Below are positions 20,584-29,761 of a DNA stretch of 64,000 nt, piece after piece. The translations under genes and the position numbers were made by a program. How positions within the stretch are numbered: the stretch's first letter is position 1; every line of letters begins with the position of its first letter. The stretch comes from Pseudoxanthomonas sp. GM95 (GTDB lineage: Bacteria > Pseudomonadota > Gammaproteobacteria > Xanthomonadales > Xanthomonadaceae): the NCBI RefSeq assembly GCF_900109775.1, contig NZ_FOAX01000001.1:682001-746000 (forward strand). Reading direction: 5' to 3'. The notes beneath the pieces were generated by a model. That model was not told the DNA's origin and did not search any database. It saw only the letters and a list, made by a program, of their open reading frames with translations.

Positions 20584-21129
20584 TCACCCCAACAAACTGA
20601 CCCCCGGCACCGGCCAAATCGCCAACGCCGCCAACCCACACCCGATCGCCGTCGCTGCCAGCACATCACTCGGATAGTGCAGCCCCAGCACCACGCGCGA
20701 AGTCGCCACGCATGCGGTGAACGGCAGCAGCAGCGGCGCCAGCGCGGGATAGTGCGCGAGCGCGACCAGGGTGAAAGCCACCGCGTGCAGCGTGTGGCCA
20801 GAGGGGAAGGAGAATTCGTCCAGCGGCGCAACCCAGGCCTGGATGCGCACGTCCGAGGCGAAGGGCCGCGGACGTCGCGTCCAACGCTTCAACCCTTTGT
20901 AGAGCAGCAGCGCGATCGCGCCGGTCGCTGCCAGATGCGCAGCCGCGGCCAGGCCGTGCCAGCCGTCGAACACGATCAACGCCGCCATCAGCACGTACCA
21001 GAACACGCCATCGCCCAGGCGGCTGATCACCGCGAAGAAGCGACGCACGTCGTGGCGACGGCCGAAACGGTTGGCGAACAGGCAGACGCCCGATTCGCGG
21101 GGCAGGTTCATCTCACGCGGGGACGGCAT
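20584..21129 (-). CDS. PAP2-family phosphatase
   Basis: A 181-residue membrane phosphatase of the PAP2 superfamily, with several hydrophobic segments and the three-part active site: KRWTRRPRPF (KX6RP motif), PSGHT, and SRVVLGLHYPSD (SRX5HX3D). Members dephosphorylate phosphatidic acid, undecaprenyl diphosphate or similar lipids at the membrane. The start was set to the ATG at 21129 because AAGGAG lies exactly seven bases before it, within the end of the glycosyltransferase gene. The two genes overlap by 17 bases and are probably coupled, suggesting lipid-linked sugar metabolism. Confidence 0.88.
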   Translation of the reverse strand: MPSPREMNLPRESGVCLFANRFGRRHDVRRFFAVISRLGDGVFWYVLMAALIVFDGWHGLAAAAHLAATGAIALLLYKGLKRWTRRPRPFASDVRIQAWVAPLDEFSFPSGHTLHAVAFTLVALAHYPALAPLLLPFTACVATSRVVLGLHYPSDVLAATAIGCGLAALAIWPVPGVSLLG

Positions 21130-22261
21130 GGGCATGCTCCTTACGTTGACGGGCCAGGCGGGACAGCAGGACATCGAAATCGGCCGCGACCTGTGCCGGC
21201 TGCAGGGCCTGCACGGCCGCGTGCGCGGCGGCGCCCATCGCGCGGCGGCGCAGCGTGTTGCAGCCCAGGTCGACCACGGCTTCGACGAAGGCATCGTCGT
21301 GTTCGACCGCGGCGCCATGCAGCCCGGTGCGCAGGTGTTCGCGCGCAGCGCCGGAGTCGAACGCCACCGTGGCCAGGCCGCTGGCCATCGCCTCAAGCGT
21401 CACGTTGCCGAAGGTCTCGCTGCGGCTGGGGAACACGAACAGATCGGCGCTGGCGTAATGGCGTGTCAGGTCTTGGCCGCGCTGCATGCCGCAGAAGATG
21501 AAGTCCGGGTTGGCCGCCTGCAGTGCAGCGCGCTCCGGGCCATCGCCGACCCACACCATGCGTGCGTGCGGGCAACGCTGCTGCAGGGTGCGGAAGGCAT
21601 TCACGGCCAGGCTAAGGTTCTTCTCGGCGGCGATGCGGCCTACCGACAACAGCACCGGCGTGTCTTCGCCTGCGTTCCACTGCGCGCGCAGTTCGGCATC
21701 GCGGAACTCGGGATGGAACTGGCTGGTATCCACCGCGCGCGCCAGGCGCTGGACCTTGGCGAAGCGCTGGTCCTCCAGCCACTGCGCCAGCTCGTGCGTC
21801 GGCACCAGGGTGGCATCGCCACCGTTGTGGAAGCGACGCATCCAGCGCAGCGCCACCGGTTGCAGCCACGGCATGCCGTAGTCACTCATGTAGTGGTCGA
21901 AGCGGGTGTGGAAACCGGTCGCCGCCGGGATGCCCATGCGCCGCGCCGCATGCAGCGCCGACCAGCCCAGCGGGCCTTCGGTGGCGACGTAGATCGCATC
22001 GGGCGTGAAGTGGCGGAAGTGCTCGCGCAGCGCCAGCGGTGCCGGCATGCCGAAGCGCAATCCCGGATAGCGCGGCAGGCCTGCGCCGCGCACCAGCAGG
22101 GTGTCGTGTCGTGCGGGAGCCTCGTCGTCGCTGGCCTGGCGCGGACGCACCACCGTGACTTCATGGCCGCGTTGGCGCAGGCCTTCTTCCAGGCCCTGGA
22201 CGGTCAGGGCGACGCCGTTGATTTCAGGCGGATAGGTCTCGGTGACGATGGCATAGCGCAT
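21113..22261 (-). CDS. Glycosyltransferase family 4 (GT-B fold)
   Basis: A 382-residue GT4 enzyme. The N-terminus RYAIVTETYPPEINGVALT is typical of the acceptor-side Rossmann domain of GT-B enzymes. The donor domain has VGRIAAEKNL, VGDGPERAAL and the EX7E-like segment PSRSETFGNVTLEAMASG near residues 285-305. Relatives transfer mannose or other hexoses to lipid acceptors. GGGAGA six bases upstream supports the ATG at 22261. The following PAP2 gene overlaps its end, so a glycolipid substrate is plausible, though this is inference. Confidence 0.88.
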   Translation of the reverse strand: MRYAIVTETYPPEINGVALTVQGLEEGLRQRGHEVTVVRPRQASDDEAPARHDTLLVRGAGLPRYPGLRFGMPAPLALREHFRHFTPDAIYVATEGPLGWSALHAARRMGIPAATGFHTRFDHYMSDYGMPWLQPVALRWMRRFHNGGDATLVPTHELAQWLEDQRFAKVQRLARAVDTSQFHPEFRDAELRAQWNAGEDTPVLLSVGRIAAEKNLSLAVNAFRTLQQRCPHARMVWVGDGPERAALQAANPDFIFCGMQRGQDLTRHYASADLFVFPSRSETFGNVTLEAMASGLATVAFDSGAAREHLRTGLHGAAVEHDDAFVEAVVDLGCNTLRRRAMGAAAHAAVQALQPAQVAADFDVLLSRLARQRKEHAHAVPA

Positions 22262-22373
22262 GGCGTTCTCCCACGTTTGCGATAGCGTGGGCGCCGGCCA
22301 TGCAGCCGACATGTCATTGCGATGGCAGTTTGATGAAACCGGACGGGCAGGCGGCCGCGTCCGGGGCCTGCGT

Positions 22374-23627
22374 TCAGTTCAGGCGGCGGCCGTCGCGCAA
22401 CACGGACAGTAGTGCATCGCGCGAGAGCGGATGCGAGAGGTGATAGCCCTGCGCTTCCTGCACGCCGAGCGCTTCCAGTGCTTCCAGCTCGCGCTGGGTT
22501 TCCACGCCCTCGGCCACCACGTGGCTGCCGGTCTGCCTGCTGAATCCGATCATCGCCGCCGCCAACGCCTTGCGCGGCGTGTCGGTGTCGATGTTGCGGG
22601 TCAGGCTGATATCCATCTTGATGATCTCTGGATGCAGCGTGAGGATGTGGCGCATGTTGGAGTAGCCGGCGCCGGCATCGTCCACCGCAAAGCGCACGCC
22701 GGCCGCGCGCAGGCGCTCCACGGTTTCCTGCAGCGGCAGGTAGTCGTCCACCAACGCGTGTTCGGTGATCTCCATGACGATGCGGTTGGCCTGCACCACG
22801 TCCAGGTATTCCAGGACATCGCTGTTGATCAGGGTCTGCGGCGAGACGTTGACCGACACGTAGAAATCCCCCGGCACGCCGCGCAGGCCATCCAGCGCGG
22901 TCAAAATGGCATTGAGTTCCAGGCGCATGCCCAGGCCAATCTCGTTGGCTTCGTTGAACCAGGCATCGGGCGGGCGGCGCGGATCCATGTCGAAGCGCGA
23001 CAGGCACTCCAGGCCGATGATGCGCTGGTCGGCCAGGCGATAGATCGGCTGGTAGACGATCCGCGGCTGGCCCATCTCCAGCACGCTGCTGATGCGCTCG
23101 ACCTTGGCGCCGTGGTCGCGCACGGCTTCCAAGTTGCCTTCCACCTGGTGCGCGAGCAGCTGGGCGAAGGCGCGCATCATGTGCAGGTCGCGCTCGTCCA
23201 GGCTCAGGTTGGGCTCGAAGCTGAAGCAGCAGAAGGTGCCGTACACGCGGCCATCGGTGAGCACGATCGGCACGCTCAGGTGCGCGCCGATCGGAATCGA
23301 CGCCGTCTCGGGGATCTCGGCCGCAGCCGGGACGCGCGAGGTATCGGGAATCAGCTGCGGAATGCGGCCCTGGACCACGCGCTGGCAGTAGCCGGCGTCC
23401 ATCGGCATGGTGTCGCCGGCCTTGAGCGCGATGCGGCCACCATCGTTGATGACCTGCCGGAACACGCGATCGCGCGTGCCGAATTCGCTGACAAACGACA
23501 CGTCCATCTGCAGGTGGTCGTGCACCGCACGCAGGATCTGCTCGATGTTCTTGTCGATCGCCGACGAGGCGGTACCGACCTGGGTCATCACCCGCTGGAT
23601 GAGTTCGTCTGAATTTCTTCGGATCAT
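22374..23627 (-). CDS. Cyclic-di-GMP phosphodiesterase with GAF sensor (GAF-EAL)
   Basis: A 417-residue protein: an N-terminal GAF domain (about 15-165) and a C-terminal EAL domain (about 180-415). The EAL signature reads ECL, and the residues needed for c-di-GMP hydrolysis are all present: Glu in GLECLSRFD, Asn in VNVSPQTL, Glu in EITEHAL, the Asp pair in VDDAGAGYS, Lys in IKMDISL, Glu in AEGVET and Gln in AQGYHLS. It should therefore be an active phosphodiesterase tuned by a small ligand bound to GAF. No GGDEF domain and no membrane segment are present. It stands alone, so its output pathway is unknown. Confidence 0.92.
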   Translation of the reverse strand: MIRRNSDELIQRVMTQVGTASSAIDKNIEQILRAVHDHLQMDVSFVSEFGTRDRVFRQVINDGGRIALKAGDTMPMDAGYCQRVVQGRIPQLIPDTSRVPAAAEIPETASIPIGAHLSVPIVLTDGRVYGTFCCFSFEPNLSLDERDLHMMRAFAQLLAHQVEGNLEAVRDHGAKVERISSVLEMGQPRIVYQPIYRLADQRIIGLECLSRFDMDPRRPPDAWFNEANEIGLGMRLELNAILTALDGLRGVPGDFYVSVNVSPQTLINSDVLEYLDVVQANRIVMEITEHALVDDYLPLQETVERLRAAGVRFAVDDAGAGYSNMRHILTLHPEIIKMDISLTRNIDTDTPRKALAAAMIGFSRQTGSHVVAEGVETQRELEALEALGVQEAQGYHLSHPLSRDALLSVLRDGRRLN

Positions 23628-23820
23628 GGATGCCCCCCTGCGGCGCCGCCTGTTCCGTCAAGGACCTCGCCATGCACCAACAGGCCAGCTCCTCCTGTTC
23701 ATTTGTTCACGACGTTAGCACCGGCGAAGGGACGACTTCGCCGGGTCAGCTTCACAGTGGTCAGTTCTGCTGTACACGGGCCGGCGAACGCGCGATGACC
23801 TGTGACGCAGTGCGCCCCTG

Positions 23821-25353
23821 TCAGGTGACGAACGGCTTGAACGCGATGCCAAGGCCCGGCAGGTCGTCCGCCTCGCCGATCAGGTCGGCGCGCAGCAGCG
23901 GGCGTGCATCGATCCAGTCCTTGTCCAGCACCAGGCGCAGCTCGGCGTCGGAGGCGCTGAGTTCGAGCGTGGGGATCGGCTCGACATCGTGGGCGCGATG
24001 CAGCAGCACGGCCAGGCGCAGCAGCGCGGCGATGCGCTTGGCGGCCGGGATGCGGCGATCGGGCAGCGCATCGAAGGCGGTCTTGGGAATGCCGCGGCGA
24101 TGGGTGCGCACCAGCGCGGCCAGCAGCAGCTGCTCCTGGCGCGAGAAGCCGGCGATGTCCGAGTGTTCCAGCAGGTAGGCGCCGTGCACGTGGTACTGGC
24201 TGTGCGCGACGGTCAGGCCGATCTCGTGCAGGCGCGCGGCCCAGGACAGCACGTGCGCGTCGTCGCTCTCCAGATGCCAGGCCTCGGCGACCTGGTCGAA
24301 CAGCCGCTGCGCGGTGGCCGCGACGCGTTCAGCCTGGGCCGGGTCCACGCCGTAGCGCTGCATCATGTTGGCGACGGACTGCTCGCGCGGATCGTCGCCG
24401 CCACGGCGGCCCAGCATGTCGTAGAGGATGCCTTCGCGCATGGCGGCTTTGCTCACCAGCAGTCGTTCGATGCCCAGCGCCTGGAAGGCGGCCTCCATCA
24501 CCAGCACGCCGCCGGCAATGATCGGCTGGCGATCCTTGCTCAATCCGGGCAGGTCGATGTCTTCGATCTTCTCGGCCTGCAGCAGGCGCTCGCGGACCTG
24601 CGGCAGTGCATCGGCGGTGACAGAGCCCTTGGTGAGCTTCATCGCCGCGCAGATGTCGCCGATGGCCTTGGCCGTGCCGGACGAGCCGATCGCCTCCTGC
24701 CAGCCCAGCGCCCGGTACTGCTGGGCGAACTGCTGCAGCTCGGCGGTGATTTCGGTCAGTGCCGAGTTCCAGCGCTTCTTGGACAGCTTGCCGCCGGGGA
24801 AGAACCGCCGCGTGCTGGCGATGCAGCCGACCTGGATGCTCTCGCGCTCCAGCGTCTGCATGCCGCTGCCGATGATGAATTCGGTCGAGCCGCCGCCGAT
24901 GTCGATCACCAGCCGGCGCGTGCCGGCCTTGGGCGGCTGCGCATGGGCCACGCCGAGATAGATCAGGCGCGCTTCCTCGCGGCCGGCAACCACTTCGATG
25001 CCGTGGCCCAGCGCGGCTTCGGCCGGCACCAGGAAGCTCTGCGGCAAGGCCAGCCGGCGCACCGTGTTGGTGGCCAGGGCACGCACCCGCGAATCGGGCA
25101 GGTCGCGGATGCGCTGGCCGAACCGCGACAGGCATTCGATGGCGCGCGCATGCGCTTCGGCCGAGAGGCCGCCGCGGGCGTCCAGGCCGTCGGCCATGCG
25201 CACGGTTTCGCGCAGGCGATCGATCACGCGCAGCTGGCCCATGGTGTAGCGGGCCACGATCATGTGGAAGCTGTTGGACCCCAGGTCCACGGCCGCCAGT
25301 TGATCGTTGTCCCGCAGCGGCAGGGAGTAGGTCTGGGGGAGGGCGAATGACAT
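23821..25353 (-). CDS. ppx: Exopolyphosphatase, Ppx/GppA family
   Basis: A 510-residue Ppx/GppA phosphatase that removes terminal phosphate from polyphosphate (or from pppGpp). The actin-like N-terminal half shows AAVDLGSNSFHMIVARY and the second phosphate loop VIDIGGGSTEFIIG; the C-terminal half carries an HD-like helical domain (LSWAARLHEIGL). Length fits Ppx rather than a stand-alone GppA. The start is the ATG at 25353. The gene lies 67 bases after ppk1 on the same strand, placing synthesis and breakdown of polyphosphate in one transcription unit with phoB and phoR. Confidence 0.9.
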   Translation of the reverse strand: MSFALPQTYSLPLRDNDQLAAVDLGSNSFHMIVARYTMGQLRVIDRLRETVRMADGLDARGGLSAEAHARAIECLSRFGQRIRDLPDSRVRALATNTVRRLALPQSFLVPAEAALGHGIEVVAGREEARLIYLGVAHAQPPKAGTRRLVIDIGGGSTEFIIGSGMQTLERESIQVGCIASTRRFFPGGKLSKKRWNSALTEITAELQQFAQQYRALGWQEAIGSSGTAKAIGDICAAMKLTKGSVTADALPQVRERLLQAEKIEDIDLPGLSKDRQPIIAGGVLVMEAAFQALGIERLLVSKAAMREGILYDMLGRRGGDDPREQSVANMMQRYGVDPAQAERVAATAQRLFDQVAEAWHLESDDAHVLSWAARLHEIGLTVAHSQYHVHGAYLLEHSDIAGFSRQEQLLLAALVRTHRRGIPKTAFDALPDRRIPAAKRIAALLRLAVLLHRAHDVEPIPTLELSASDAELRLVLDKDWIDARPLLRADLIGEADDLPGLGIAFKPFVT

Positions 25354-25420
25354 GGCGCGCAATGTTAGCCGATGGCGCATTCAGTGAATGTCAGCCATCG
25401 GCACCCAGGCGTGGGCAAGC

Positions 25421-27502
25421 TCAGACCTTGGCCAGCAGTGTGCCCTGGGCCGAATGCGCGGCCTCTTCCGGGCCGGGCGAGAGCTTGTGGTACACGCCTT
25501 CGGCATCCAGCTCCCAGGCATTGACGTTGTCGTCCAGGTAGTTCTGCAGGTGGTCGCGGAACACGCGGGCGGCCAGCTTTTCGTCCAGCACTGGGAAACA
25601 GGTTTCCACGCGATGCAGCAGGTTGCGCTCCAGCCAGTCGGCGCTGGCGCAATACAGCTCCGGGTCGCCGTCGTTGCCGAACCAGTACACGCGGCTGTGC
25701 TCCAGGAAGCGGCCGACGATCGAGCGCACGCGGATGTTCTCCGACACGCCGGGCACGCCCGGGCGCACGGTGCAGGCGCCGCGCACGATCAGGTCGATCT
25801 GCACGCCATCCTGCGAGGCCGCGTACAGCGCCCGGATCACGCGCGCCTCATTGATGGCGTTGACCTTGATGATGATCCGCGCCGGACGGCCGGCACGGGC
25901 GAAGCGCGCTTCGCGCTCGATCTTCTTGATCACGCCCGGGTGCAGGGTGAAGGGCGACTGCAGCAGGCACTTGAGCTTGGTGGTCGGGGCTAGGCCGGAG
26001 AGCTGCTGGAACAGCAGGTGCACGTCGTTGCCGATGTCCTGGTTGGCGGTGATCAGGCCCAGGTCGGTGTACACGCGGGCGGTGCCGGCGTGGTAGTTGC
26101 CGGTGCCCAGGTGCACGTAGCGGCGCAGCTTCTTGCCCTCGCGGCGCACGATCAGCAGCATCTTGGCGTGGGTCTTGAAGCCCACCACGCCGTACACCAC
26201 CTGCACGCCGGCCGCCTGCAGGCGGTCGGCCTGGCCCAGGTTGGCTTCTTCGTCGAAGCGCGCGCGCAGTTCGACCACCACGGTGACGTCCTTGCCGTTG
26301 CGCGCGGCCAGCACCAGCGCATCGACGATCGCCGAGTCCTTGCCGGTGCGGTACAGCGTCTGCTTGATCGCCAGCACGTTGGGGTCGGTCGCGGCCTGCT
26401 TGAGCAGTTCCAGCACCGGGGTGAAGGCGTCGAAGGGATGGCTGAGCAGCACGTCGCCATCGGCCACCGTCTCGAACATCGTGTCGCCATCGCGCAGGGC
26501 GCGCGGGGTGAACGGCGGGTACTTCAGCTCCGGGCGCTGGACCAGGTCATAGACCTGGCTGACGCGGTTGAGGTTGACCGCGCCATCGATGCGATACACC
26601 GCATTGTCGGGCAGGTCGAAATTTTCCAGCAGCGTGGTAACGATCGGCTTGGGACAGTCCTGCGCGATCTCCAGGCGCACCGCCGGGCGATAGCCGCGGC
26701 CGGCCAGCTCGTCGCGCAACGCCAGGGCGAGGTTTTCCACTTCTTCCTCGTCCACCACCAGCTCAGAGTTGCGGGTCACGCGGAACTGGTAGGCGCCCTT
26801 GACCTCCATGCCCGGGAACAGATCATCGACGAAGGCCGACAGCACGCTGGACAGCAGCACGAAGTCGTTCTCGCCGCCGGACACGCGCTGGGGCAGGTGG
26901 ATGATGCGTGACAGCGAACGCGGCGCGCGCACGATCGCCATGTGGCCGGCGCGACCGAACGCATCCTTGCCCTTCAGCACCACCACGATGTTGAGCGACT
27001 TGTTGAGGATCTTGGGGAACGGATGCGACGGATCCAGGCCCAGCGGCGAGAGCACCGGCATGATCTCGTTGCGGAAGTAGGCGCGCAGCCAGCGCTTCTG
27101 GCGCGCGTTCCACACTGTCTGGCTGAGCACGCGGACACCGGCGGCATCCATCGCCGGGCGCAGCACCTGGTTCCAGCATTTGTATTGCGCATCGACCAGC
27201 TCGGCGGCGCGGTCGTGGATGCGGTTGAGCACCTGCGAAGGCGTCATGCCATCGGGACTGGGCGGCAGGCCGAAATCCTGCGCGTGGCGCACGGTGGCGG
27301 TGCGGATCTCGAAGAATTCGTCGAGGTTGGTGCAGCTGATGCACAGGAAGCGCAGGCGCTCCAGTAGCGGCACCGACGGGTCCTGCGCCTGGGCCAGCAC
27401 GCGGAAGTTGAAATCCAGCTGCGAGAGTTCGCGGTTGAAGTACAGCCCGCTGTCACGCAACGGATCGACGGCGTCGGGGGTCAGGTCAATGGCGGCGTTC
27501 AT
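25421..27502 (-). CDS. ppk1: Polyphosphate kinase 1
   Basis: A 693-residue PPK1 that polymerises the gamma-phosphate of ATP into inorganic polyphosphate. All four regions are present: the N domain (FNRELSQLDFNFRVLAQA), the H domain, and two PLD-like catalytic domains. The autophosphorylated histidine is in YVHLGTGNYHAGT, about residue 464, with an arginine-rich nucleotide site downstream. Its ATG overlaps the phoR stop as ATGA, so it is translated with phoR and should rise under phosphate starvation. Confidence 0.96.
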   Translation of the reverse strand: MNAAIDLTPDAVDPLRDSGLYFNRELSQLDFNFRVLAQAQDPSVPLLERLRFLCISCTNLDEFFEIRTATVRHAQDFGLPPSPDGMTPSQVLNRIHDRAAELVDAQYKCWNQVLRPAMDAAGVRVLSQTVWNARQKRWLRAYFRNEIMPVLSPLGLDPSHPFPKILNKSLNIVVVLKGKDAFGRAGHMAIVRAPRSLSRIIHLPQRVSGGENDFVLLSSVLSAFVDDLFPGMEVKGAYQFRVTRNSELVVDEEEVENLALALRDELAGRGYRPAVRLEIAQDCPKPIVTTLLENFDLPDNAVYRIDGAVNLNRVSQVYDLVQRPELKYPPFTPRALRDGDTMFETVADGDVLLSHPFDAFTPVLELLKQAATDPNVLAIKQTLYRTGKDSAIVDALVLAARNGKDVTVVVELRARFDEEANLGQADRLQAAGVQVVYGVVGFKTHAKMLLIVRREGKKLRRYVHLGTGNYHAGTARVYTDLGLITANQDIGNDVHLLFQQLSGLAPTTKLKCLLQSPFTLHPGVIKKIEREARFARAGRPARIIIKVNAINEARVIRALYAASQDGVQIDLIVRGACTVRPGVPGVSENIRVRSIVGRFLEHSRVYWFGNDGDPELYCASADWLERNLLHRVETCFPVLDEKLAARVFRDHLQNYLDDNVNAWELDAEGVYHKLSPGPEEAAHSAQGTLLAKV

Positions 27503-28833
27503 GCGATCTGGCTCTGCGGATACGGAAGGGCGGATTCGCGCGGATGGACGCGCGCGGGGCCGAAGTGGATCGAGAAGGTGCTGCCGTGGCCGACGGCGCT
27601 TTCGATCTCAAGTCGGGCCTGATGCAGGTTGAGCACGTGCTTGACGATGGACAGGCCAAGCCCGGTGCCACCGCTCTCGCGCGAGCGGCTGGTGGAGACG
27701 CGATAGAAGCGCTCGGTGATGCGCGGCAAATGGGCAGCAGGGATGCCGTAGCCGGTGTCGCGCACGCTGAGCATGGCGCCGTCGCCTTCGCGCACGAAGC
27801 TCACGGTGATCGTGCCGCCAACCGGTGTGTAGCGCACCGCGTTGCTGACCAGATTCGAGAACGCGCTGTGCAGCTCCTTGTTGGAGCCCCACAGGTCGAT
27901 GTCGCCGCAGTCCTCGATCACGATGGTCTGGCGCTGGCGGCTCAATGCTTCGGCCTCGCGGCGCAGCGTGGCCAGCATCGAGCCCATCGCGATGGATTCG
28001 TCGGTGAGGCTGTCCTGCACCTCCAGACGCGAGAGCGTCAGCAGGTCTTCGACTAGCTGGGTCATGCGCGCGGACTGCTTCTGCATCTCGTCCAGGATCG
28101 GCTTCCACTCCGGGAATTCGTCCGCGTCCAGCATGTCCAGGTAGCCGTGGACCACGGTCAGCGGCGTGCGCAGTTCGTGCGAGACATTGGCGACGAAATC
28201 GCGGCGCATCTCTTCCAGCCGCAGCAGCTTGCTCACGTCGCGCGCGACCAGCAGCCAGTACTGGTCCGAGTACGGAATCAGGCGCAGGTTGAGGCGCAGG
28301 TCCGGGTTGATCGGCGAGACCGCATCGAGCATCGGCTCGGCATTGCGTCCGGCGCTGAGCCAGTGCGACATCGGCAGCGGCTGCAAGCGTTCGCCCACCG
28401 GCGCATTGAGGTCGATCGGATGGCGCAGGCCCAGCAGCGAGGTCGCGGCCTTGTTGAACCATTGCGCGCGCTGGGTGTTGCGATCGATCACCACCACCGC
28501 GTCGGGCAGGGCGGCCGCAGCGGCGCGATAGGCGCGCAGCATCGCCAGCAGCCGGCGCTTGCGGGTGCGCATGTCCATCTGGCCGCGATGCAGCAGGCGG
28601 TCCAGCTCGTTCCAGACGCCGTCGCCATCGGCCGGCTGCAGGCGCTCGCGTGCGGTCAGGCGGCGCAGGACCGCGCGCAGGCGCCAGAATTGCCACACCA
28701 CTACGCATAGCGAGCCGATCGCCAGCACTTCCCAGAACGCACCTGCCAGCCAGCCGCCCACCGCGGCGATGACGAGCAGGGTGGCGAGGCGGAACAGGGT
28801 GCGGTTCCAGGCCGAGCGCAGGTGCTTGGGCAT
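27499..28833 (-). CDS. phoR: Phosphate regulon sensor histidine kinase PhoR
   Basis: A 444-residue inner-membrane kinase. Two N-terminal helices (about 12-45) anchor it, followed by a PAS domain (about 95-195), a dimerisation domain with the phosphorylated His in VSHELRTPL (about 215), and an HATPase domain with the N, G1 and G2 boxes (SNLVSNAVRYT, VRDTGYGIP, GGTGLGLSIVKH). It phosphorylates PhoB when phosphate is scarce. It lies 149 bases downstream of phoB and overlaps ppk1. Confidence 0.95.
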   Translation of the reverse strand: MPKHLRSAWNRTLFRLATLLVIAAVGGWLAGAFWEVLAIGSLCVVVWQFWRLRAVLRRLTARERLQPADGDGVWNELDRLLHRGQMDMRTRKRRLLAMLRAYRAAAAALPDAVVVIDRNTQRAQWFNKAATSLLGLRHPIDLNAPVGERLQPLPMSHWLSAGRNAEPMLDAVSPINPDLRLNLRLIPYSDQYWLLVARDVSKLLRLEEMRRDFVANVSHELRTPLTVVHGYLDMLDADEFPEWKPILDEMQKQSARMTQLVEDLLTLSRLEVQDSLTDESIAMGSMLATLRREAEALSRQRQTIVIEDCGDIDLWGSNKELHSAFSNLVSNAVRYTPVGGTITVSFVREGDGAMLSVRDTGYGIPAAHLPRITERFYRVSTSRSRESGGTGLGLSIVKHVLNLHQARLEIESAVGHGSTFSIHFGPARVHPRESALPYPQSQIA

Positions 28834-28982
28834 GAGGCGATTGTGTCAGAGCTGTTGCCGGCCAGCGTACGGCGTGGGCCGTGGCAGGCAGGCGGCGGAA
28901 AAACGACCGTCCCGCGACGCGCGCATGACATGCGTGCTGCGGGACGGAAGCGCGTGCAGGCGGTGCGAGGGGTTGATGACGC

Positions 28983-29672
28983 TCAGGTCGACACCGAGAA
29001 CCGGTAACCCGAGCCGCGCACGGTCTGGACCATGTTGTCCACGTTGTGCGGCTCCAGCGTCTTGCGCAAGCGGCGGATATGCACGTCCACCGTGCGCTCT
29101 TCCACGTACACGCTGCCGCCCCATACGTGGTCCAGCAGCTGGGTGCGGCTGTAGACGCGCTCGGGGTGGGTCATGAAGAAATGCAGCAGGCGGTATTCGG
29201 TCGGGCCGATCGGCACCGGTGCGTCTTCGGCGAACACGCGATGCGCAGCACCGTCGATGCGCAGCGCACCCAGCGAGATGCTGCCGTCTTCTTCGTCTTC
29301 ACGGGTGCGGCGCATGACCGCGCGGATGCGGGCCAGCAGTTCGCGCGAGGAAAAGGGCTTGACCACGTAATCGTCGACGCCCGCTTCCAGGCCGCCGACG
29401 CGGTCGTTCTCTTCGCCGCGGGCGGTGAGCATGATGATCGGCACTTCGCGGGTCAGGGCGTCCTTGCGCCAGCGGCGGGCCAGCTCCAGGCCGCTGGTGC
29501 CGGGCAGCATCCAGTCCAGCAGGATCAGGTCGGGCACCTTGTCGGCGATGGCGCCCTGGGCCTCGCGCGCGTCGCCGGCATGGACCGGCTCGAATTCACC
29601 CTTGCGCAGGGCGAAGGCAACCATGTCACGAATGGCGGGCTCGTCATCGACGATGAGGATGCGTTTCTGCAC
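28983..29672 (-). CDS. phoB: Phosphate regulon response regulator PhoB
   Basis: A 229-residue OmpR-type regulator, the same length as E. coli PhoB. The receiver domain has the acidic pair in VDDEPAI, the phosphoacceptor Asp in LILLDWMLPG and Lys in VVKPFSSREL. The C-terminal winged helix reads RTQLLDHVWGGSVYVEERTVDVHIRRLRK. The start is GTG at 29672; upstream codons in frame do not fit the family. A candidate Pho box lies 33 bases upstream, consistent with autoregulation. Confidence 0.96.
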   Translation of the reverse strand: MQKRILIVDDEPAIRDMVAFALRKGEFEPVHAGDAREAQGAIADKVPDLILLDWMLPGTSGLELARRWRKDALTREVPIIMLTARGEENDRVGGLEAGVDDYVVKPFSSRELLARIRAVMRRTREDEEDGSISLGALRIDGAAHRVFAEDAPVPIGPTEYRLLHFFMTHPERVYSRTQLLDHVWGGSVYVEERTVDVHIRRLRKTLEPHNVDNMVQTVRGSGYRFSVST

Positions 29673-29704
29673 GGGTTTTGCGCCGGAAGATGGGAACGGC
29701 GACA

Positions 29705-29738
29705 GTAGACGACAATTTTGTGACTTGATTGTGACACT
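29705..29738 (-). promoter_or_regulatory. Candidate Pho box upstream of phoB
   Basis: Read on the minus strand, GTCAC, GTCAC and GTCGT recur at exactly 11-base intervals (29735-29731, 29724-29720, 29713-29709), with A/T-rich spacers AATCAA and AAAATT. This is the geometry of PhoB boxes, whose units are CTGTCAT plus four A/T-rich bases. Its place just before phoB supports PhoB autoregulation of the phoB-phoR-ppk1-ppx run. Confidence 0.6.
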
Positions 29739-29761
29739 CGCCGAAAGGCGCGCCCAGCGCC

